Source: an uncultured Arenimonas sp. (GTDB lineage: Bacteria > Pseudomonadota > Gammaproteobacteria > Xanthomonadales > Xanthomonadaceae). From it: a stretch of DNA of 9,964 nt. Positions within the stretch are counted from its first letter, which is position 1. Every line of letters starts with the position of its first letter. Made by a program: the position numbers and the translations under genes. The notes under the pieces are model-generated. The model was not told the DNA's origin. It worked only from the letters and a program-made list of their open reading frames with translations, and ran no database searches. The stretch covers positions 1 to 9,964 of the forward strand of contig CAMLKR010000074.1 of the NCBI GenBank assembly GCA_946480565.1, given 5' to 3'. Shown piece after piece: positions 1 to 7,780 of the stretch.

Positions 1-153
1 ACCGTCACCGCCATCGCCCGCACCTTCACCCGCCAGGCCCGGCGCCGCATGGCCCGCAACGTGCGCGCCTTCGAACACAACGAAGACGCGGCGACCGAAC
101 ACATCGCCGAGAAGATCATCGACGGCGGCCACTACCCCTGGGACGTGATCTGA
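1..153 (+). CDS. 3' end of an unidentified gene (partial, 50 codons)
   Basis: The first frame is open from base 1 to a TGA at 151-153, giving the last 50 residues of a protein whose start lies outside the window. The visible part is very basic at its beginning (RQARRRMARNVRAF, about residues 12-25). It then becomes a mixed-charge helix-like stretch (EHNEDAATEHIAEKI) and ends in GGHYPWDVI. Third codon positions are almost all G or C, as in the neighbouring genes, which supports real coding. There is no membrane segment or metal-binding motif. I do not recognise the family. The inverted repeat of the transposase unit begins 7 bases after the stop, and no separate terminator is visible between them. 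The reading frame is fairly sure; the function is unknown. Confidence 0.7.
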   Translation, partial: TVTAIARTFTRQARRRMARNVRAFEHNEDAATEHIAEKIIDGGHYPWDVI

Positions 154-159
154 GAAGAG

Positions 160-184
160 AATCCGGGGTCAGAGTGCGTTTATC
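160..184 (+). repeat. Left inverted repeat of the transposase unit
   Basis: A 25-base sequence with the core CCGGGGTCAGAGTGC. Its reverse complement matches 1024-1048 at 23 of 25 positions; the two differences lie in the AGAGTGCGTT part. From memory, GGGGTCAGAGT-type repeats recur beside Y1-transposase-like genes in many Gammaproteobacteria. That family link is established knowledge recalled here and was not searched. A small hairpin (GGCGG/CCGCC, 187-201) follows directly. Confidence 0.8.
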
Positions 185-283
185 TTGGCGGAGGCCCCGC
201 CTTGTCGGACGCGCTCCGGCGTTTTCGCTGACAACCCCGCCGCCGGATCCGCGCCAGCATGGGCTCCCTTCCGGAGCAATGCC

Positions 284-1039
284 ATGCCCCGCCGCCCCCG
301 ACTGCACCTCCCGGACCTGCCGCTGCATCTGGTCCAGCGCGGAAACGACCGCCAACCGTGTTTCCTCGACGACCGCGACCGCCGTCGCTACCTGGATGAT
401 CTGCGCGTGCTGGCCCGCGAGAACGATTGCGCCGTCCATGCCTACGTGCTGATGACCAACCACGTGCATCTGCTGTTGACGCCTGGCGCCATCGGCCGTG
501 TCGATCGCATGATGCAGGCCTTGGGTCGTCGCTACGTGCGTTGGTTCAACGACACCCATGCCCGCAGCGGCACGCTGTGGGAAGGTCGTTACCGGTCGGG
601 GCCGGTGCATGCCGAAGATTATCTGCTTCGTTGCCATCGCTACATCGAACTGAATCCCGTGCGCGCGGGATTGGCTTCGACCGCGGCCGATTTTCGCTGG
701 TCAAGCTATGGCGCGAATGCCTTGGGGCGGGCCGATGCTCTCGTATCGCCTCATCCGGTTCTTGTCGGCCTCGGCAGGGATGCGGCGGAACGGCAGCAGG
801 CCTACCGGGAGTTTGTCGCCGGGTCGATCGCATCCGGAGAAACCGAGATGATTCGCCGGCAGCTGCACCGCCAGCGCCCCTTGGGGTCGGAGGCTTTCGC
901 GCGAACGATCCAGGACCGCATCGGATTCAGAACCGGCCCCGGACGAAGCGGCCGCCCGGCAAATAAGGAAGGGGCGGCGCCTTGCGACGCCGCCCCTTCC
1001 GATCCACCCATCACCCCAGCAATGATAAATGCAATCTGA
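284..1039 (+). CDS. REP-associated tyrosine transposase (RAYT), Y1/HUH family
   Basis: A predicted single-strand DNA nicking and joining enzyme of the IS200-like Y1_Tnp superfamily, 251 residues. The HUH metal site is visible as TNHVHLLL (His60, His62). The catalytic tyrosine is most likely Tyr120, inside the RAYT hallmark RYIELNPVRAGL (119-130). The other hallmarks LVQRGNDR (16-23) and GTLWEGRYRSG (96-106) are present. I chose the ATG at 284 because GGAG (273-276) lies 7 bases before it and the protein then begins like other RAYTs. The frame is open further upstream, to 185. The C-terminal end is odd: after the basic GRSGRPANK the frame runs on through the GC hairpin (967-1000) and stops inside the right inverted repeat, so the last ~25 residues may be non-native. 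Codons use more A/T in third position than the neighbours, suggesting separate ancestry. It converges on katG, with 8 bases between the stops. Confidence 0.93.
   Translation: MPRRPRLHLPDLPLHLVQRGNDRQPCFLDDRDRRRYLDDLRVLARENDCAVHAYVLMTNHVHLLLTPGAIGRVDRMMQALGRRYVRWFNDTHARSGTLWEGRYRSGPVHAEDYLLRCHRYIELNPVRAGLASTAADFRWSSYGANALGRADALVSPHPVLVGLGRDAAERQQAYREFVAGSIASGETEMIRRQLHRQRPLGSEAFARTIQDRIGFRTGPGRSGRPANKEGAAPCDAAPSDPPITPAMINAI
967..1000 (-). terminator. GC hairpin, probable katG terminator
   Basis: A perfect 13-bp stem (GGAAGGGGCGGCG at 967-979 with its complement at 988-1000) closes an 8-base loop. Read on the minus strand it is followed by TTATTT, which suits intrinsic termination of katG transcripts coming from the right. 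Read on the plus strand it is followed by GATCC with no T-run, so it should stop the transposase transcript poorly. It lies inside the transposase unit and inside the reading frame of the transposase tail. It could equally be a REP-type hairpin recognised by the transposase. Confidence 0.6.
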
Positions 1040-1047
1040 CCCCGGAT

Positions 1048-1048
<1 letters not shown>
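1024..1048 (-). repeat. Right inverted repeat of the transposase unit
   Basis: This is the inverted partner of 160-184, with 23 of 25 positions matching. The transposase stop codon (1037-1039) lies inside it. The katG stop triplet (TTA on the plus strand, 1048-1050) takes its last base in the coding direction from this repeat. Confidence 0.8.
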
Positions 1049-3485
<2,437 letters not shown>

Positions 3486-4427
3486 ATGCGCCTGAATCCG
3501 CTCGCTCTCGCCCTGTCCGCCGGCCTGCTGCTCTCCGCCTGCGGCGCCGACACGCCGGCCAGCGGCGTCAATGCCGCGCCGGAGGATGCCGTCGCCGCCG
3601 CGACCGACACCACCGCGCCGGCCGACGCCGACGCCGCCGACCGCGACGCCCAGACCGACCCGATGGACGCGATCCTGGCCGGCGACTGGCGCGACCCGGC
3701 CAATGCCGCCCGCGACGCCTGGCGCCACCCGCGCGAGACGCTGGCCTTCTTCGGCGTCGGCCCCAGCCAGGACATCGTCGAGATCAGCCCGGGCGGCGGC
3801 TGGTACACCGAGATCCTGGCGCCGCTTGCGCGCGGCAAGGGCAGCTACACCGGCGTCATCAACGACCCGGCCAAGGCCGGCAGCGAACGCGCCACCGAGT
3901 ACTACACGAAGAACAACCAGAAGCTGCGCGACAAGCTCGCCGCGCGCGCCGACGTCTATGGCAACGCGACCCTGCTCGAGATCGACCCGAAGGCGCCGGT
4001 GATCGGCGAGCCCGGCTCGGCCGACGTGGTGCTGACCTTCCGCAACGTGCACAACTGGGTCAACGACGGCAGCGAGGCGGCGATGTTCGAGTCCTTCTTC
4101 GAGACCCTGCGCCCGGGCGGCGTGCTGGGCGTGGTCGAACACCGCGCGGCCGCCGGCAAGACGATGGAAGAGGTCAAGGACAGCGGCTACCTGCCCGAGG
4201 ACTATGTGATCGGCCTGGCCACCGCCGCCGGTTTCGTGCTCGAGGAAAAGAGCGAGATCAACGCCAACCCGGCCGACACCAAGGACCACCCGAACGGCGT
4301 CTGGACCCTGCCGCCGGGCAACAACCACGACGAGGCCGACAGGGCCAAGTACGCGGCCATCGGTGAAAGCGACCGCATGACCCTGCGCTTCGTGAAGCCG
4401 CAGGCCGAGACTGCACCGGCGCAATAA
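3486..4427 (+). CDS. Predicted lipoprotein with a SAM-dependent methyltransferase-like domain
   Basis: A 313-residue protein. It starts with a lipoprotein signal: hydrophobic segment at 3-17, then lipobox LSAC at 16-19 with Cys19 as the lipidated residue. An Ala/Asp/Thr-rich linker (about 21-60) follows. The folded part begins near ILAGDWRDP (63) and has a Rossmann-type methyltransferase motif I, EISPGGGWYTEIL (99-111). It continues with an acidic strand DVVLTFRNVHNWV (180-192) and a post-motif RPGGVLGVVEHR. This resembles the exported predicted methyltransferases grouped, as I recall, under COG4798. Substrate and activity are unknown, and the predicted location (periplasmic face of a membrane) would lack cytoplasmic SAM. 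The start is supported by GGAG (3475-3478) 7 bases before the ATG. It appears monocistronic, ending in a strong terminator, and is divergent from katG. Confidence 0.88.
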   Translation: MRLNPLALALSAGLLLSACGADTPASGVNAAPEDAVAAATDTTAPADADAADRDAQTDPMDAILAGDWRDPANAARDAWRHPRETLAFFGVGPSQDIVEISPGGGWYTEILAPLARGKGSYTGVINDPAKAGSERATEYYTKNNQKLRDKLAARADVYGNATLLEIDPKAPVIGEPGSADVVLTFRNVHNWVNDGSEAAMFESFFETLRPGGVLGVVEHRAAAGKTMEEVKDSGYLPEDYVIGLATAAGFVLEEKSEINANPADTKDHPNGVWTLPPGNNHDEADRAKYAAIGESDRMTLRFVKPQAETAPAQ

Positions 4428-4450
4428 GGCCGCGCCGCACCGGTTGCGAT

Positions 4451-4480
4451 GAAGCCCTCCCTCGCGGAGGGCTTCTTTTT
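4451..4480 (+). terminator. Intrinsic terminator after the lipoprotein methyltransferase gene
   Basis: A perfect 10-bp stem (GAAGCCCTCC / GGAGGGCTTC) with loop CTCGC is followed directly by TTTTT. It lies 23 bases after the stop codon and isolates the gene from the next operon, whose -35 box starts 22 bases further on. Confidence 0.95.
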
Positions 4481-4502
4481 GTCGGGCCATGACCCGGGGG
4501 GC

Positions 4503-4537
4503 TTGACAGCCCCGGCCCACTGTCTGCACTGTACTAG
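4503..4537 (+). promoter_or_regulatory. Promoter of the GntR/ABC operon
   Basis: TTGACA at 4503-4508 is a perfect sigma-70 type -35 box. At the usual 17-18 base spacing the -10 would fall on GCACTG or CACTGT (4526-4532), a weak hexamer inside the left arm of the operator; TACTAG (4532-4537) looks better but the spacing is too long. In either case a repressor on the operator would cover the -10 region. The transcription start is likely in the 4535-4545 area, leaving a short leader. Confidence 0.65.
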
Positions 4538-4553
4538 CACACACAGTACAGTG
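4527..4553. promoter_or_regulatory. Inverted-repeat operator for the GntR/YtrA regulator
   Basis: CACTGTACT (4527-4535) and its exact complement AGTACAGTG (4545-4553) are separated by 9 bases. The dyad overlaps the probable -10 region and ends 9 bases before the regulator's ATG. A third half, CACTGT (4518-4523), lies 9 bases upstream in direct orientation. GTAC-containing dyads in their own promoters are typical of YtrA-subfamily regulators, so autorepression is the likely mode. Confidence 0.8.
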
Positions 4554-4562
4554 AGACCGCCG

Positions 4563-4973
4563 ATGGCACGCACCCAGGCCCTGATGTTCGAGATCGCCAC
4601 CGGCGATGCCCGCCCGATCAGCAAGCAGATCGTCGACGGCGTGCGCATGAAGATCGCCACCGGCGAACTGATCGCCGGCGCCCAGCTGCCCAGCGTGCGC
4701 GGCCTGGCCCAGCAGCTGGGCATCAACCCCAACACGGTGGCGAAGGCCTATTCCGAGCTGACCGCCGAACGCTGGCTGGAGGCACGCCAGGGCCTGGGCC
4801 TGTTCGTCGCCGCACCGCGCCAGCGCCTGAGCGCCGGCGAACGCGAGAAGCGCTTCGACGAGGCACTCAACCGCTTCGTGCACGAGGTCGTGGCCCTGGA
4901 CGTGCGGGCCGACGAGGCGGTCGCACGGGTGGAGGCCCGGCTCGAAGCCTATGCGCCGCGCAAGCGCGCCTGA
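4563..4973 (+). CDS. GntR-family transcriptional regulator, YtrA subfamily
   Basis: A 136-residue DNA-binding repressor. The winged helix-turn-helix is clear: RPISKQIVDGVRMKIATGEL (17-36), then LPSVRGLAQQLGINPNTVAK (42-61) with the recognition helix around GINPNTVAKAYSEL. The wing is ARQGLGLFVA (74-83). The C-terminal part is only about 50 residues of helix, too short for a FadR or HutC ligand domain. This is the mark of the YtrA subfamily, whose members usually sit first in ABC-transporter operons. The ATG at 4563 starts the domain correctly; a longer frame from 4449 would begin inside the terminator. The ribosome site is weak (GTGAG, 4551-4555) and overlaps the operator. The ATPase gene follows after 12 bases. 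Xanthomonas HpaR1 is, as I recall, a YtrA-type regulator; orthology is not established here. Confidence 0.95.
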   Translation: MARTQALMFEIATGDARPISKQIVDGVRMKIATGELIAGAQLPSVRGLAQQLGINPNTVAKAYSELTAERWLEARQGLGLFVAAPRQRLSAGEREKRFDEALNRFVHEVVALDVRADEAVARVEARLEAYAPRKRA

Positions 4974-4985
4974 CCGGAGCCCACC

Positions 4986-5888
4986 ATGTCCGACCGGGTG
5001 ATCGAAACCACCGCGCTCAGCGTCCGCTTCGGCGACAAATGGGCGCTCCACCGCCTCGACCTGCAGGTGCCGCGCGGCGGCGTGCATGCCATCGTCGGCG
5101 CCAACGGCGCCGGCAAGTCCACCCTGTTCCGGGTGCTGCTGGGCTTCCAGGCGGCGACCTCGGGCGAGGCGCGCCTGCTCGGCGGCGACAGCCGGCGGCT
5201 GAGCCCGGAGCTGCGCAGCCGCGTCGGCTTCGTCAACGAGGAACACACCCTGCCCGGCTGGATGCGCGTGGCCGACGTGGTCGCGATGCAGCGCCGGCAG
5301 TATCCACGCTGGAACGAGGCCGCGCACCGCGAGGTGCTGGGCCACTACCACGTGCTGCCGGAGCAGAAGGTGTCGCAGCTCTCGCGCGGCGAACGCGCCG
5401 GCCTGAACCTGTCGATGGCCCTGGCCCAGTCACCGGAGCTGCTGGTGCTGGACGAACCGACGCTGGGACTGGACGTGGTCGCCAAGCGCGCCTTCCTGGA
5501 GTCGCTGCTGTATTCGGAAGCGCGCGAGGCCTGCACCATCATCTACTGCTCGCACCAGATGGAGGAAATCGAGCGCGTCGCCGACAACCTGATCATCCTC
5601 GAACGCGGCGAGCTGAAGAACATGTCGCCACCCGAGGACTTCTGCGCCCGCGTGCGCTACTGGGTCGCCGACATCCCGTTCAAGGGCCCCGAGCCCGCGT
5701 CGGTGCCCGGCCTGCTGCAGGTGCAGCGCATCGACGGCCTGCACCACTACGTGGTGATCGACCAGGACGAGGGCTTCGCCGAGTTCCTGAAGGCGCAGGG
5801 CGCCCGCAGCGTGCGCAGCATGCCGGTCGGCCTGGACCGGGCCGTGAACGGCTTCCTGGCCAAGAACCACATCGCCCCGGCGGCCTGA
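4986..5888 (+). CDS. ABC transporter ATP-binding protein
   Basis: A 300-residue cytoplasmic ATPase that should power the membrane protein encoded next. Visible motifs are Walker A GANGAGKST (38-46), signature LSRGERAG (in place of LSGGQ), Walker B LLVLDEPTLGLD and the H-loop histidine in IIYCSHQMEEIERVAD. The Q-loop position reads VGFVNEEHTLPGW, with Glu where Gln is usual; acidic variants occur in ABC-2-type ATPases. A C-terminal extension of about 80 residues (from roughly VRYWVADIPF) resembles the regulatory tail of drug- and peptide-type exporters and is not a second nucleotide-binding domain. The start is supported by GGAG (4976-4979) 6 bases upstream. It sits between the regulator (12-base gap) and the permease (10-base gap, with the ribosome site overlapping its stop), so translation is probably coupled. 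The substrate is unknown. Confidence 0.96.
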   Translation: MSDRVIETTALSVRFGDKWALHRLDLQVPRGGVHAIVGANGAGKSTLFRVLLGFQAATSGEARLLGGDSRRLSPELRSRVGFVNEEHTLPGWMRVADVVAMQRRQYPRWNEAAHREVLGHYHVLPEQKVSQLSRGERAGLNLSMALAQSPELLVLDEPTLGLDVVAKRAFLESLLYSEAREACTIIYCSHQMEEIERVADNLIILERGELKNMSPPEDFCARVRYWVADIPFKGPEPASVPGLLQVQRIDGLHHYVVIDQDEGFAEFLKAQGARSVRSMPVGLDRAVNGFLAKNHIAPAA

Positions 5889-5898
5889 GGAGCCCGAC

Positions 5899-7710
5899 AT
5901 GACCGACCTGTTCAAGAACGAACTGCTGCGCTTCCGCGCCTGGGCCGTCGCGGCGCTGGTGGTGCACCTGGCGGTGCTGGGCTTCTTCGGCCGCATGGTC
6001 GACCCGCTGCAGCAGCCGACCCTGGTCTACCAGGTCGTGGCCGTGGTCTACGGCGCGCTTGGCCTGCTGCTGGGGCTGTACCAGATGGGCAGCTACCGTC
6101 GGCCCAGCACCTGGCTCTACCTGCTGCACCGGCCGCTGCCGCCGACGCGCATCGCGCTGGCGCTGGCGGCGGCCGCGGCCGCGGTGCTGCTGCTGGCGAT
6201 CGCGCTGCCGGTGCTGGCGCTGGTCGCCGGCCAGCTCGCGCTGAGCGCGCGCGTGGTGGATGCGCGGCACTGGCTGCTGCCGCTGTCGGCGGTGCTGGTC
6301 GCCGTCATCGGCTATCTCGCCGGCGCCAACGCGATGCTGGCGCCGCGCCGGCGCGCGGCCTTCGTGCTGGCGCTGCCCCTGCTGCTGTTCGCCGCGGGCG
6401 GCAGCGGCCTGGCGGCGATCGGCGCGCAGCTGGCGGTGCTGGCCTGGCTGGCGCTGCTGATGCGCGCCCAGTTCAAGGCCGATCTCTCGAGCCTGCCCGG
6501 CACCGGCCTGCAGCAGGCGGTCGTCGCGTCGCCGCTGCTGGTCGGCGCGTATGGCCTGCTGGTGATGGCGAGCCTGGGTTACCAGCTGGCCTGGATGATG
6601 GTGGGCTCGCATCCGCTCAACAGCGCGCCGCCGCCGGGCGGTTTCCTCGCGGCCAGTCGCGCCGACGGCCAGGCGCGGGTGCTGGCCGGCGTCGCCGAAG
6701 CCGCGCATCCGCAGCTGGCGCTGTGGCGCGAGCAGGTGCGGCTTTCCGAAGTGCATGAGCTGGGCGTGCAGATCGAAGGGTTCCCGGTGCGTCACCAGCT
6801 CACCAATCCGGCGCCGCTGGAGTTCGACGACGAGGCGCGCCAGCTGCGCTGGATCTTCAGCCACGACACGCTGCGCTTCGTCGGCGTTTCCCTGCAGGAC
6901 CGGCGCCGCGAAGGCGCGCTCGGGCTGGGCGCGGGCCAGGCGGCTTTCGCGCAGCCTATGCTGCCGGTGGGCGACGGCCTGATGGTGGCGCCGGACGGCA
7001 TCTATGCCTACGACAGCGACTCCCGCGAAGTGTCCCGGCGCGTGCGGCTGCCGGCCGGCGAAACCCTGGCCAGCCTGCCGGCGCCGGCCGGCGAGTCGCA
7101 GGCGGTGCTGAGCGACCGCGCCCTCTATTTCTACGACGCGCGCGCCTTGGCCGAAGACCCAGCGCCGGAACCGACCGGCCGGCTGCCCCTGCCCGGTGCG
7201 ATCGGCGACCTGGCCGACGTCGACGTGGTCGAACTTCTGGATGGCCACCTGGTGTCCTTCCTCTCCGGCCGCGCCAGCATCGACGGGCCGGGCCGCAGTT
7301 GGCAGGAAGTGTGGTGGCTGCGCGGGGACGGCAGCGCCGAGCGGATCGGTGGGCGCACGCTGGGCCAGGACTTCCCGCTGGCGCTGCGCCACTACGCCTG
7401 GTGGCTGTCGCCGCTGATGGCCGCGCTGCCGGCGGGACTGTCGTCACCGGAGCCGCTGCAGGTGCGGGAGCCGGTGACGAGGCCGATGTCCATGCGCTGG
7501 CTGGCGATGGGCACGTTGCTGGTTTCGGCGCTGGCCGCGCTGTGGCTGCTGCGCGCGCGCCGTGGGCTGACGCGCGGGCAGCGCCTGGCCTGGGGCCTGG
7601 CCTGCGCCGCGCTGGGTCCACCGGCCGTGGTGGCGCTGTGGCTGCAGCACCCGCCGATCGACGCGCCCGAACCGGCGCCGGCGCCCGCCGCCACGCCTTC
7701 ATTCGCCTGA
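5899..7710 (+). CDS. ABC-type membrane protein with large extracytoplasmic domain
   Basis: A 603-residue inner-membrane protein and the likely permease partner of the preceding ATPase. Hydrophobic segments lie near 14-31, 42-62, 85-110, 124-147, 154-188 (long enough for two) and 207-235. A mostly soluble stretch of about 260 residues (about 236-495) follows. Hydrophobic segments resume near 534-551 and 563-583, before a Pro/Ala-rich tail. The loop YRRPSTWLYLLHRPLPPTR (66-84) is basic and probably cytoplasmic, a candidate contact for the ATPase. The soluble insert has repeated short strands and phrases such as DGIYAYDSDSREVSRRVRLP that suggest a propeller-like fold; this is only an impression. 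The start is supported by GAGGAG overlapping the ATPase stop. I do not recognise a substrate. Classification rests on context and topology, since permease sequences of this kind diverge widely. Confidence 0.85.
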   Translation: MTDLFKNELLRFRAWAVAALVVHLAVLGFFGRMVDPLQQPTLVYQVVAVVYGALGLLLGLYQMGSYRRPSTWLYLLHRPLPPTRIALALAAAAAAVLLLAIALPVLALVAGQLALSARVVDARHWLLPLSAVLVAVIGYLAGANAMLAPRRRAAFVLALPLLLFAAGGSGLAAIGAQLAVLAWLALLMRAQFKADLSSLPGTGLQQAVVASPLLVGAYGLLVMASLGYQLAWMMVGSHPLNSAPPPGGFLAASRADGQARVLAGVAEAAHPQLALWREQVRLSEVHELGVQIEGFPVRHQLTNPAPLEFDDEARQLRWIFSHDTLRFVGVSLQDRRREGALGLGAGQAAFAQPMLPVGDGLMVAPDGIYAYDSDSREVSRRVRLPAGETLASLPAPAGESQAVLSDRALYFYDARALAEDPAPEPTGRLPLPGAIGDLADVDVVELLDGHLVSFLSGRASIDGPGRSWQEVWWLRGDGSAERIGGRTLGQDFPLALRHYAWWLSPLMAALPAGLSSPEPLQVREPVTRPMSMRWLAMGTLLVSALAALWLLRARRGLTRGQRLAWGLACAALGPPAVVALWLQHPPIDAPEPAPAPAATPSFA

Positions 7711-7780
7711 GTTCCGTCCCGTCCGCGTCCGGACGCGGGCCCATGAAAGCGGCGATCGTCGCCGCGCCAAGGAGTTGATC
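7711..7780 (+). promoter_or_regulatory. Intergenic gap with a perfect 16-base palindrome
   Basis: The 70 bases between permease and peptidase genes contain CCGCGTCCGGACGCGG (7723-7738), self-complementary along its whole length. It extends to 20 bases with one G-T wobble. No T-run follows on either strand, so it is a poor intrinsic terminator and may be an operator or attenuating hairpin. AAGGAG (7769-7774) is the ribosome site for the peptidase. No clear -35/-10 pair is visible, which leaves read-through from the ABC operon possible. Confidence 0.5.

Noticed and set aside
198..213. Similarity between CGCCTTGTCGGACGC on the left and CGCCTTGCGACGC at 978-990, suggesting related internal ends
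   Set aside because: It requires two gaps in about 15 GC-rich bases, which is too weak to separate from chance.
4449..4562. Extended N-terminus for the GntR regulator starting at 4449
   Set aside because: It would start within the terminator hairpin and include the -35 box and operator as coding sequence. The residues before MARTQ are not protein-like for this family.
7743..7778. Possible 11-codon leader peptide (MKAAIVAAPRS) before the peptidase gene
   Set aside because: It has no ribosome site and no regulatory codon run. Such short frames are expected by chance, although its TGA lies just after the peptidase ribosome site.
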